From NCBI RefSeq assembly GCF_000430045.1, contig NZ_KE387023.1:134961-198960 (forward strand): a stretch of DNA of 64,000 bases. Reading direction: 5' to 3'. The position numbers and the translations under genes are program-made. The notes under the pieces are model-generated. The model was not told the origin of the DNA, ran no database searches, and worked only from the letters and a program-made list of their open reading frames with translations. Source of the DNA: Calidithermus chliarophilus DSM 9957 (GTDB taxonomy: Bacteria; Deinococcota; Deinococci; Deinococcales; Thermaceae). Of the stretch, positions 8,905-17,034 are shown piece by piece (within the stretch, counting starts at the first letter, position 1; every line of letters begins with the position of its first letter).

Positions 8905-10405
8905 GTTCCCGGCACATCTCCCGCAGCTTCGGATAGTCCACCTTGGTGGCGAGCCTCGAGTCCAGCGGGATCCGTGCGACCGAGCGCACCTCGTGCAGGC
9001 CGGCCCACTCGAGCGCCCCCGCCAGGCCCGCCTCGTCCGGCGTGCCGCGCCACTCCACGAACAGCACCCGCCGCTCCCCGCAGCCCGCCAGCGCCGCCCG
9101 CTCCACGCCGGGGAAGAACTGGGCCGCCACCTCCACGGCGAAGGGGTAGAGGTCGCCCGCGCGGGCCGAGCAGCGCCCCAGCAGCCACAGCCGACCCTGC
9201 GCGTCGAAGTAGCCCGCGTCGCCGGTGCGGTGCCAGACGGTGCCGGTGGCCGGGTCGCGCCACTTGGTCTCGGCGTCGCCCACGCCCCCCACGTAGCCCT
9301 CCAGCACGTGGCCCCCGCTCACCACGATCTCGCCGGGCTCCCCCGGCGGCAGGGCGCCGGCCAGGAGTTCGGCCTCGCAGGCGTAGGGCAGCGGCTGGCC
9401 GAAGCGGTCGGGGAGCACCCGCAGCCGCACCTGGGGCACCGGGAGTCCGGCGACCAGGCCCCCGCCCCGGCGCATGTGCCCGAGGTCGGCCTCCCCGACC
9501 CCCGCCCAGTCCTGGTGGGCCATCGGCTCGGCTTCGGTGGAGCCGTAGACCAGCGTGGGCCGGGCCTGGGGGGCGGCTTCGCGCAGGCGCTCGAGCACCT
9601 GCGGCCACACCGGCCCCCCGCCGATGAACACCCGCCGGAAGGGCAGCCGCCGGCCCCGCGCCAGGGCCCCCCGCACCAGCTTGTCGAGGTAGGCGGGCGT
9701 GGCGGCCAGCACCTCGGCGGGGTGGGCCTCGAGCTGCCGCAGCACCCGCTCGGGCCGCAGCCTGGGGGGCTGGGTGGCGTGGGGCAGCAGCGCGGTCCCG
9801 CCCGAGGCCAGCACGGTGAGGGCCACGATGGGCAGGGTGCACAGCTCGAGCTCGCCCTTCGCCCCCAACAGGTCCTGCAGCGCCGCGTGCTGGGCCAGCA
9901 GGAAGCCGTGGGTGCGCTCGGCGGCCTTGGGCTTGCCGGTGGAGCCTGAGGTGAAGGTGACGAGCGCGGGGGCGGAGGGCTCGAGGGGGAGGAGCCCAGG
10001 GGCATCCCCCCTGGCCGGGCGGGTCGCCAGCAGCTTGAGCGGCACCCGGCGGAAGCCCGGCGAGAGCGGCCACAGCAGGAAGGCTTTGGGGACCCCGATC
10101 AGGGCCCTGGGCCGGGCCAGCCCCAGGGCGTGTTCGAAGGCGGGCCGCCCCAGGCCGGGGTCCACGAACACCACCACCGCCCCCAGCGACCACAGCGCGG
10201 CCAGGGTCAGGTAGAGCTGCCCGCTCATCGGCACCAGCACCAGCACCCGGTCGCCCTGGCCGATGCCCCTCGCCCGCAGGTGCGCCGCCAGCCCCGCCGC
10301 CCGCGCCACGAGCTCCCCGTAGCTCAGCGTGCCCCCCTCCTCGAGGATGGCGGGCTTGTCGGGGTGGGCACGGGCGCGCTCGAGCAGCAGTTCGACGAGG
10401 TTCAT
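8897..10405 (-). CDS. AMP-dependent synthetase/ligase (acyl-adenylate forming)
   Basis: The 502-aa protein is an ANL-superfamily enzyme: it would activate a carboxylate with ATP. Visible motifs are the phosphate-binding loop TFTSGSTGKPKAAERTH (about 165-180), YGSTEAEPMAH (about 290), and HRTGDAGYFDAQGRLWLLGR (about 390-410). The late part is short and the residue pattern around YGSTEAEP recalls OleC-like beta-lactone synthetases and acyl-AMP ligases, not acetyl-CoA synthetases; which of these it is cannot be settled. The ATG at 10405 overlaps the stop of the GNAT gene (ATGA), so the two are translationally coupled. The stop codon lies inside the heptamer repeat, so its last residues may have been reset by that repeat. 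Confidence 0.85.
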   Translation of the reverse strand: MNLVELLLERARAHPDKPAILEEGGTLSYGELVARAAGLAAHLRARGIGQGDRVLVLVPMSGQLYLTLAALWSLGAVVVFVDPGLGRPAFEHALGLARPRALIGVPKAFLLWPLSPGFRRVPLKLLATRPARGDAPGLLPLEPSAPALVTFTSGSTGKPKAAERTHGFLLAQHAALQDLLGAKGELELCTLPIVALTVLASGGTALLPHATQPPRLRPERVLRQLEAHPAEVLAATPAYLDKLVRGALARGRRLPFRRVFIGGGPVWPQVLERLREAAPQARPTLVYGSTEAEPMAHQDWAGVGEADLGHMRRGGGLVAGLPVPQVRLRVLPDRFGQPLPYACEAELLAGALPPGEPGEIVVSGGHVLEGYVGGVGDAETKWRDPATGTVWHRTGDAGYFDAQGRLWLLGRCSARAGDLYPFAVEVAAQFFPGVERAALAGCGERRVLFVEWRGTPDEAGLAGALEWAGLHEVRSVARIPLDSRLATKVDYPKLREMCRERR

Positions 10406-11307
10406 AGTTCGCGTGCGAACAGCGCGTAGCGCCGGATCACCCGCCCGTGGCCCTGCAGGTTGGTCGAGCGGTTGGACTCCCACATCAGCGCGTGGATCAC
10501 GCGCCGGAAGCCCGCCCCGAAGGCCTGGCGGTAGAAGCACTCGGCCAGCCAGCGCCCCAGGCCCGCGTACTCCCGCCCCGGCGCGATGGCGAGGGTCTTG
10601 GCGAGGAGGGTTCCAGGCTGGGTGGGGTCGGGCAGGCTCAGCAGGAAGCCCACCGTGCGGCCCCCGTCCTCGGCGATCCAGACCCACTCCGGCGGCACCC
10701 TGCTCACCAGCGGGCGGTAGAGGGCCTCGAAGGAGGGCCAGTCCAGCGGGCTGAACAGCGGGTTACCCACGAAAGCCGCGTTGGAGAGGGCGTGGATGCC
10801 GCGCAGATCGGCCTCGAGCGTCTGGGGCGCGGGGTGGCGCAGGCCGAGCCGGGCGAAGCGGGCCTCGAGCTCCGCCGCCCGGGGGTCGGGGACGTGGACG
10901 GTGTGCAGCGTCGAGCGGTAGGTCTGCCAGGCCGTGAAGCCCGCCTCCCGCGCCCAGCCGGCGTACTCGAGCGGGTTGCGCGGCTCGAGCAGGAAGGGCG
11001 GCTCGTCCGAGGTCTCGACCACCCAGCGGTAGCCGAACCAGGTGCTCCCGTCCAGCGGGGCCACCGCCCGCACGCAGCCCTGCTGCCTCAGGCGCTCGCA
11101 GGCCGCCCGCAGCAGGCGCACCCCGCTCTCCCGGCCTACTGCGGCGAAATGCCCGATGGCCCCCAGCCCGCCCTGGCCCCACAAGCCGGCCCGGGCCACC
11201 AACACCCCCTCCTGCACCACGCCCAGGTAAGCCGGGGCCGGAGGAAGGGGCTCGAAGGGCGGCAAACCGGGGTGCGGCGGGTAATCCAGGCCTGAAACGA
11301 TCTGCAT
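10402..11307 (-). CDS. GNAT-family acetyltransferase-like protein
   Basis: A 301-aa protein with a C-terminal GNAT fold (about 140-300): the acetyl-CoA loop region reads TLAIAPGREYAGLGRWLAE, and the end (LMWESNRSTNLQGHGRVIRR) matches the helix that carries the N-x-A/S motif. The N-terminal half also resembles a GNAT fold, so it may be a double-GNAT protein. The acceptor is unknown. It lies between a lipid-kinase-like gene (16 bp upstream) and an AMP ligase (4-bp overlap), which suggests an acyl or aminoacyl transfer step in the same pathway. Confidence 0.75.
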   Translation of the reverse strand: MQIVSGLDYPPHPGLPPFEPLPPAPAYLGVVQEGVLVARAGLWGQGGLGAIGHFAAVGRESGVRLLRAACERLRQQGCVRAVAPLDGSTWFGYRWVVETSDEPPFLLEPRNPLEYAGWAREAGFTAWQTYRSTLHTVHVPDPRAAELEARFARLGLRHPAPQTLEADLRGIHALSNAAFVGNPLFSPLDWPSFEALYRPLVSRVPPEWVWIAEDGGRTVGFLLSLPDPTQPGTLLAKTLAIAPGREYAGLGRWLAECFYRQAFGAGFRRVIHALMWESNRSTNLQGHGRVIRRYALFAREL

Positions 11308-11323
11308 GGCGCGTCTCCTGCGT

Positions 11324-12232
11324 TCAACCTTTGGCCCCGGGCTTGCGCATGGGCGCGGGCCAGCGGAAGGTCCAGCCGTACCACCAGCCCCACAGCCCCG
11401 CCAGCGCCCCCAGCCCCAGCATCCCCGGCCAGCCCAGCCACACCAGCCCCAGCAAAGCCCCCAGGATCAGCGCCACCCGCGCCGGGGCGTTGCGCTCGGA
11501 GCGGGTCATGGTCCAGGCCACCAGGCCCGCCAGCACCACCGCCAGCAAGGCCATGAGGGCCAGCTCGCCCAGCCCCGGCTGCTGCTGCAAGACGCCCAGG
11601 CTGATCACCGGGACCAGCAGGTTATCCAGCCCCTCCACCGAGACCCCCTCCATCAGCGTGCTCACGCTGGCGACGAGCAGCGCGTAGAGGCTGGCCTCGA
11701 GCACGCCCTTCTCGAAGAGCAGGTAGCCGTAGCCCAGCCCGAAGGCCACCAGGAAGAACATCAGGCTGCCCTCGAGGCTCTTGTACCGCCCCTCGGTGCC
11801 GTAGCGCACACGCCCGTACGCCACCCCCACCAGCGCCGCCAGCCCGTCGGCGAAGGTCAGCACCAGCAGCGGCAGGTAGTACTCGACCGGGTTGTGGGCG
11901 AAGGCGAAGAGCAGCGCGATGCTCAGCAGGAAGTACACCTCGCCCCACCCCTGCCGCTCCACCGAGCTCAGCACGCTCCCCAGCACCGCCCTCGCCGAGC
12001 GCAGGAAGCGCAGCGCCACCATGGTCAGGACCGCCACGCCACACACCCACAGCACGGGCTCGAGGTTGCCCCACCCGAACAACCGGGGAAAGGCCAGCGC
12101 GATCACCCCCACCCCGATGTGCATGACCTTGCGCGCCACCTCCGCGTGCGGCTGCACCCGCCGCTGCCAGAGCTTGACCCCCACCAGCAAAGCCCCCAGC
12201 GCGAGCATGACGGCGAAGGCGGTCCAGGTCAT
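11324..12232 (-). CDS. Phytol/dolichol-kinase-like integral membrane protein (VTE5/SEC59/CdsA-like)
   Basis: A 302-aa protein with about eight membrane helices. The family signature is seen in ARKVMHIGVG (near 30) and, later, in FADGLAALVGVAYGR and SLEGSLMFFLVAF, residues that in the DGK1/VTE5/CdsA group bind the CTP nucleotide. Such enzymes phosphorylate prenyl alcohols or make CDP-lipids. The ATG at 12232 is chosen because the longer in-frame start at 12337 is inside the repeat and its translation is low complexity. First gene of the three-gene string ending with the AMP ligase. Confidence 0.78.
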   Translation of the reverse strand: MTWTAFAVMLALGALLVGVKLWQRRVQPHAEVARKVMHIGVGVIALAFPRLFGWGNLEPVLWVCGVAVLTMVALRFLRSARAVLGSVLSSVERQGWGEVYFLLSIALLFAFAHNPVEYYLPLLVLTFADGLAALVGVAYGRVRYGTEGRYKSLEGSLMFFLVAFGLGYGYLLFEKGVLEASLYALLVASVSTLMEGVSVEGLDNLLVPVISLGVLQQQPGLGELALMALLAVVLAGLVAWTMTRSERNAPARVALILGALLGLVWLGWPGMLGLGALAGLWGWWYGWTFRWPAPMRKPGAKG

Positions 12233-12557
12233 GGGCGGCCTCTGGCGGCGAGGGACAGCCGAACGCCGGACGCCCGACGCCGATAGCCGAACGCCGATAG
12301 CCGAACGCCAAACGCCTTGTTGGGATAAATCATCCACTGGGGTTGTACCCAGCCCGACAGCCGACTACAGCCCCACTTCCCCGTGGAAGGGCGCCCGACC
12401 CGCGGGCCCGTCCCCGGCCGTGAATCGGTGGCTTGCTCGTGGGGGGTGGTGGGGGTGTCGGGGGTGGCAGGGGGGCGGGGGGCGAACCCCGCCCCCATAC
12501 ACCCCTGACGGCGGAGCGATCCCCGCCAAACCAAAGCACCAAGCCCCGCCCTCTCCC
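12233..12557. other. Intergenic stretch with repeat copy B
   Basis: About 325 bp without a gene between the kinase-like gene and the BtaA-like gene. The left third is degenerate 7-bp repeats and the conserved repeat copy; the right part (about 12,400-12,557) is GC-rich with no recognised signal. It separates two gene strings that otherwise read as one pathway. Confidence 0.5.
12240..12400 (-). repeat. Dispersed repeat, copy B (inverted partner at 85-200)
   Basis: Read on the minus strand it matches copy A over about 100 bases, including GTGGGGCTGTAGT, CAACCCCAG, and ATTTATCCCAACAAGGCG, and likewise ends in 7-bp units (GGCTATC, GGCGTTC). It lies just upstream of the kinase-like gene. Confidence 0.75.
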
Positions 12558-13667
12558 TCATTTCCGCTCCTCAATCACCAACCGGGAGTAGAAGAACGCC
12601 TTGTCCTGCCGGTGCAACCGCTCGGCCTCCTCGAGCCTCGGCTCCAGCAGGTGCGCCAACGACTCCGGCCGGCTGCGCGGCACGATCATGTTCCAGTACA
12701 CCAGCCGCCCGCCCGGCCTCAGGTGCGCCGCCAGCGCCCCCAGCAGAGCCTCGGTCGCCTCCTCCGACATGTACTCGAAGACGTCGGAGAGGTTGGCCCG
12801 GTCGAAGCCCTCGGGGTGCTGGGCGAGGTAGTCCTCGAGGCTCAGCCGCTCCCAGCTCAGCCGGTCGAGGTTGGCCCGGATGGTGGCGAAGTGCTCGGGC
12901 CGCAGGTACAGCGGCAAAACCGAGTCGTGGCGGCCGAGCAGGATCCAGTGGAGGTAGGGGTTGTGGGCGGGCTCGAGCTCGGTGAGGGCGTGGCGGGCGC
13001 GGGCCTTGACCTGCGCCGAGACGCTGCCCTCGGCGTGGTAGAAGAAGGCCGGGTCGCGCCCCAGGCGGCCCATCACGAAGCGCGAGAAGAAGAGCTTCAT
13101 GAGCAGCCGGTAGCGCCCTGTGTTGAAGTGCCGCTCGAAGAAGGCCACCCGCTCAGCCTCGGGCTTGGGCGTGAGCAGCTCGCGCACCCTGGCCCCTGAG
13201 AGCAGGAAGGGCAGCACGAAGCGGCGGAAGAGCGCGAAGTAGCGCTCGAACTTGCCCAGCCTGCCGATGCCCTCCTCCACCGGCTGCGCGTCCCAGAAGC
13301 GCCGGGCCTCCGGCGAGAGCAAGGGGCGGCAGCGCTGGTAGAGCCCTCGCCGCCGCGCGCTGGGCACCGAGCCGACGAGCTCGAGCAGCTCGGGGTGTTC
13401 GAGCGCCCGGAAAGCCGCCACCCGCAGCTCGAGGCAGTGAATCTGCGGCGCGCTCAGGTCGAGGGCCACCACGCTGGCGGGGTTCTGGGTGAGCATCGCC
13501 AGGGCGTTGTCGCCCGCCGAGGCGATGGAGAGGCAGCGGTCGCCGGGCCGGATCCGGAGGGCCTCGAGCAGCACGTCGGCGTCCTCCCAGACCTGGGCGT
13601 AGCGGATGCGCGAGAAGTCGGCCTTGGCCTGCACCTCGCTGCGGGGCCGCCCTAAGCGGCGGATCAC
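12558..13667 (-). CDS. BtaA/DUF3419-family S-adenosylmethionine 3-amino-3-carboxypropyl transferase-like protein
   Basis: A 369-aa protein of the DUF3419 family. BtaA moves the aminocarboxypropyl group of AdoMet to diacylglycerol in betaine-lipid synthesis. Visible motifs are IRYAQVWEDADVLLEAL (near 20-35), the AdoMet-fold stretch RPGDRCLSIASAGDNALAML (near 40-58) and VVALDLSAPQIHCLELR (near 65-80). No BtaB-like methyltransferase is in the window, so the product need not be a betaine lipid. The start is a GTG at 13667 that overlaps the previous stop (GTGA) and is preceded by GGAGGTGA. Confidence 0.85.
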   Translation of the reverse strand: MIRRLGRPRSEVQAKADFSRIRYAQVWEDADVLLEALRIRPGDRCLSIASAGDNALAMLTQNPASVVALDLSAPQIHCLELRVAAFRALEHPELLELVGSVPSARRRGLYQRCRPLLSPEARRFWDAQPVEEGIGRLGKFERYFALFRRFVLPFLLSGARVRELLTPKPEAERVAFFERHFNTGRYRLLMKLFFSRFVMGRLGRDPAFFYHAEGSVSAQVKARARHALTELEPAHNPYLHWILLGRHDSVLPLYLRPEHFATIRANLDRLSWERLSLEDYLAQHPEGFDRANLSDVFEYMSEEATEALLGALAAHLRPGGRLVYWNMIVPRSRPESLAHLLEPRLEEAERLHRQDKAFFYSRLVIEERK

Positions 13668-16141
13668 GGGCTCACCTCCGCCTTCAACAGCCGCACCGTG
13701 CCCGCGCTGCCGTCGAGCTCGACCTCGTCGCCGTCGCGCAGCCAGCGGGTGGCCCCGCCCAGGCCCACCACGCAGGGGATGCCCAGCTCCCGCGCCACGA
13801 TGGCCGAGTGCGACAGCAGGCTGCCCCGCTCGACGATCAGGCCCCGCGCCAGCGGCAGGACCAGGATCCAGCCGGGGTCGGTGCGGGGAGCGACCAGGAT
13901 GGCGGGTTCTTCGAGCCGCGCCGCGCGGGGGTCGAGGATCACCCGCACCCTGCCCCGCACGCGCCCCGGCGAGCAGGCCAGGCCCTCGCGGAGGTCGGCC
14001 GCCTGCCCCTCGGCCTCCTGGCCCACCGGCTCGGCCTCGTACACGCTCCCCAGGCTGCGGAAGCGGCCGGGCGGCTCGCCCGCGGCCCGGTGGCGCTCGA
14101 ACTCGGCCTTGCGCAGCGCGACCAGGCCCCGCAGGTCGAGGCTGACGGCGGTGCCCTCGGCGTAGCCCAGGATCTCTTCGACCGTCAGGTAGAACACGTC
14201 GCCCTCGTGCTCGAGCCGCCCCATCTCCCGCAAGCGCTGCCCCATCGCCCGGAACAGGCGGCGGGCCTCGCCGAAGACCCGGGTGCGCTCGAAGCGCAGG
14301 TTCTCCCGGCCCCGCACCCGCGCCCGCGCCTCGCGCAGCACGTAGGCGAAGATCCGGCGCCGCCACCCCGAGAGCTGCCCCAGCGCCCGCGCCTCGGCGG
14401 CCCGGCGGCGGGCCTCGGCCTCGCGGAGGGGGGGCTCGGGGGTGCGGGCCAGCTGCGCGACCGTCCGGGCCAGCAGTTCGGGCTGGTCGGTGAGGGTGGG
14501 GCTTTCGAGCTTGAGCTCGTCCAGGCAGCGGTCGCCGAAGCGCTCGAGGTAGGCCCGGAACTCGCGCCCCAGCTCGGGGTGCTCGTGCAGCGCGGAGGCG
14601 GGGTCGGCCTCGAGGCGGCCGATCAGCCCCGGGTTCCCCCGCACCAGCGCGGCCATGGCCTGCAAGCGCTGGGCGGGCTCCGCGCTGACCATGCCCCCCT
14701 CCCCCGCCACCAGGTCGTTGTGCAACGCGCCCTCCTCGCCCAGCCAGCGCTGGCCCAGGCGGCGCAGCAGGCCGTAGAAGACCATGCAGAAGAAGTCGTT
14801 GATCAGGGGCGCGTCCCAGCGGTTGAGCAGGCTGGCCTCGAGCCGCCGGTAGCGCCGGGCCAGGCCCACGAAGTCCAGGCGCGAGAGGTCGGCCTTGTCG
14901 AGCGCGGCCTCCAGGCGGGCGTAGAAGGCCCGCTCGTAGCGGGGGAGCAGGAGGTAGCTGGTGAGGAGCCCCAGCACGGTCCGGGCCAGGTAGAGCGCGT
15001 CCTGGGCCCTCGAGCGGCTCACCTCCACCCGCAGGCCCTCGGGCATCCCCTCGGCCACGCCCATCATCTGCTCCATGAAGCCCCGGTTGACCGAGAAGCC
15101 CGGCAGCAGGGCCAGCGCCTTGTACCAGTGGCTGAGGTTGTAGTACACCCGCCCCTTCACCAGCCCGATCATGCCGTCGAAGACGTGGCCGTTGGCCTCG
15201 ATGAGGCCCTGCGGCACCCCGAACAGGCGCACCAGGCGGCGGTAGACCTGCCGGTAGGCCCGGCTGGCGAAGGAGAAGGTGAGGGGGGTGGTCACGCCGC
15301 TGTAGCTCTCGATGATGTTGGAGTTGTCCCACCAAGTGGGCTCGCCCGCCTCTGGTTGCGCCGCGGGCAGCGTGGTGATGGGGCGCGACTGGAGCAGGTA
15401 GAGCCTGCCGCCCTGCATCGCCCACTCGATGTCCTGGGGGCTGCCGAAGTGGGCCTCGCAGCGCAACGCCAGCGCGGCGACCTCGAGCGCCCCCTCCCGG
15501 CTGAGCAAAGCCCCCTCGGGCATCTCTACCGCCCCGTCCTGCACGCGGTAGGTCTGGCCCTCCGCCTCGCCCGAGACCAGCTTGTCGCCCAGCCCCGCCA
15601 CCGCCGCGATCACGCAGGCCCTCGAGCCGTCCAGCGGGTCGCGGCTGAAGCAGACCCCGGCCACCTCCGCCGGCACCATGGCCTGCACCAGCACCGCCGG
15701 GGGCTTACCGCCCGGCGGCAGGCCCCGCGCCTCGCGGTAGGCCCGGCTGCGCTCGCCGAAGCCCGAAGCCCACACCTTCACCACGAACTCGGGCACCTGC
15801 TCGCGGGGCACGCTCAGGAAGGACTCGAACTGCCCGGCGAAGGAGTGCCCCGGTGCGTCCTCGTCGGCGGCGGAGGAGCGCACCGCGTAGGACCCGGCCT
15901 CGGGGAGGGCCCCCAGCAGCGCCTTCGCCAGGCCGGGCTCGAGCCGCAGGCCCTCGAACAGCGCTTCGAACCGCCCGGCCTCGAGGAGCTCGAGCTGCCG
16001 CGGGCCCAGGCTGCGGGCGAAGGCCTCGGGCGTCACGACCACGAAGGGCGGGACGGGGAAGCCCTCGAGCCGGCTCAGGGCCCAGGCCTTGCCGCCTAAG
16101 CTCGAGCGTTCTGCGGGGGAATCCGGGGGAATGAGCTTCAT
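13664..16141 (-). CDS. PEP-synthase/PPDK-like phosphotransferase lacking the PEP-binding barrel
   Basis: The 825-aa protein has an N-terminal PPDK ATP-grasp domain (about 10-310; AVRSSAADEDAPGHSFAGQ), a helical middle (about 310-730) and a C-terminal swivelling His domain with the catalytic His in GSLLSHSAIVARELGIPCVVG (near 780). The C-terminal PEP/pyruvate TIM barrel of true PEP synthase is absent. This order and length match rifampin phosphotransferase, in which the middle domain binds the acceptor. The acceptor here is probably a lipid or alcohol of the same pathway, which is an inference. The ATG overlaps the UbiA stop (ATGA) and its own stop overlaps the BtaA-like start. Confidence 0.82.
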   Translation of the reverse strand: MKLIPPDSPAERSSLGGKAWALSRLEGFPVPPFVVVTPEAFARSLGPRQLELLEAGRFEALFEGLRLEPGLAKALLGALPEAGSYAVRSSAADEDAPGHSFAGQFESFLSVPREQVPEFVVKVWASGFGERSRAYREARGLPPGGKPPAVLVQAMVPAEVAGVCFSRDPLDGSRACVIAAVAGLGDKLVSGEAEGQTYRVQDGAVEMPEGALLSREGALEVAALALRCEAHFGSPQDIEWAMQGGRLYLLQSRPITTLPAAQPEAGEPTWWDNSNIIESYSGVTTPLTFSFASRAYRQVYRRLVRLFGVPQGLIEANGHVFDGMIGLVKGRVYYNLSHWYKALALLPGFSVNRGFMEQMMGVAEGMPEGLRVEVSRSRAQDALYLARTVLGLLTSYLLLPRYERAFYARLEAALDKADLSRLDFVGLARRYRRLEASLLNRWDAPLINDFFCMVFYGLLRRLGQRWLGEEGALHNDLVAGEGGMVSAEPAQRLQAMAALVRGNPGLIGRLEADPASALHEHPELGREFRAYLERFGDRCLDELKLESPTLTDQPELLARTVAQLARTPEPPLREAEARRRAAEARALGQLSGWRRRIFAYVLREARARVRGRENLRFERTRVFGEARRLFRAMGQRLREMGRLEHEGDVFYLTVEEILGYAEGTAVSLDLRGLVALRKAEFERHRAAGEPPGRFRSLGSVYEAEPVGQEAEGQAADLREGLACSPGRVRGRVRVILDPRAARLEEPAILVAPRTDPGWILVLPLARGLIVERGSLLSHSAIVARELGIPCVVGLGGATRWLRDGDEVELDGSAGTVRLLKAEVSP

Positions 16142-16965
16142 AAGCGGAGTGCCAGCGCGAGATACAGCACGACCACCCACAGCGCGGAGATAGCACTGAT
16201 TGTAGACAGCCCGCGCTCAGGACGCTGGTATATCTGCAAAATCGCTAGCAAAAGACCGGCCAGCGCGAAAAAGGGCCAAGCTCGCCCGCTGGCCCAGGCC
16301 GCCGCCATCGCCCCCGCCGTCGCCACCCCGGCCCACACCGCCAGTGCCCGCCGCCAGCCCCACAGGGCGCTGTAGGTCTGGACCCCGGCCTCTTCCTCCT
16401 GAGGCAGCCGGATCTTGCGGCCCAGCTCCATCAGCGCCCCGGCGCAGAGGCTCAGTGCCACCAGCCCCGGCACCCCTTCGGCCCGCAGGCCGCCCCACAG
16501 CCCCACGAAGACCTGCATCAGCGGCACGACGAGCAGGTGGCTCAGCAGGTAGGCCACCGGGCGGGCCACCAGCCAGCGGTGGGCGAAGAACTCCTTGCCC
16601 ATCAGCGCCATGTAGGCCCACACCAGCGCCAGCATGGGCAGCGCCGACGGCATGAGCCAGGCGCACAGCAGGGCTTGCAACGCCGCGGCCCCCAGGCCCA
16701 GCCAGGCCAGCTCGCCCAGGCGGATCAGGCCCCGCGCCACCGGGCGGTAGGGGCGGTGGGCCAGGTCGTCGCGGTAGTCCTTGAACTCGTCGAGGACGCG
16801 CAGTTGCAGGTAGAGCAGCAGGCTGACGAGGCTCACGGCGAGGTAGGGCAGCCAGCCGGGGAAATCGCCCGCGTAGCGCAGCACGCAAAAGCTGGTGACG
16901 AGCACCAGCGGCGCGTACTGGGCCAGGGGGAAGCGCTCGCGTTGGTAAGTGAGCCAGCGCTGCAT
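16138..16965 (-). CDS. UbiA-family prenyltransferase
   Basis: A 275-aa integral membrane protein with about eight helices. The first aspartate-rich motif reads RVLDEFKDYRDD (near 57-68), which binds the prenyl diphosphate with Mg2+; the second is the weaker stretch GRKIRLPQEEEAGVQTYS (near 195). UbiA enzymes attach a prenyl chain to an aromatic or glycerol acceptor. It is the first gene of a three-gene string with 4-bp overlaps. No ribosome site precedes the ATG; a CATAAT box ends 8 bp upstream, so the mRNA may be leaderless. Confidence 0.87.
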   Translation of the reverse strand: MQRWLTYQRERFPLAQYAPLVLVTSFCVLRYAGDFPGWLPYLAVSLVSLLLYLQLRVLDEFKDYRDDLAHRPYRPVARGLIRLGELAWLGLGAAALQALLCAWLMPSALPMLALVWAYMALMGKEFFAHRWLVARPVAYLLSHLLVVPLMQVFVGLWGGLRAEGVPGLVALSLCAGALMELGRKIRLPQEEEAGVQTYSALWGWRRALAVWAGVATAGAMAAAWASGRAWPFFALAGLLLAILQIYQRPERGLSTISAISALWVVVLYLALALRL

Positions 16966-16980
16966 TGGAGGTGATTATGA
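16966..16980 (-). promoter_or_regulatory. Possible leaderless -10 box of the UbiA gene
   Basis: On the minus strand TCATAAT lies 8 bases before the ATG at 16965 with no purine-rich ribosome site between. This matches other close -10 boxes in the window. No clear -35 box was found. Confidence 0.35.
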
Positions 16981-17034
16981 GGGGTCGGGGTACAGCGGGG
17001 CTACAGGAAAATTACTCAGCACGCCCGGGCCGTT

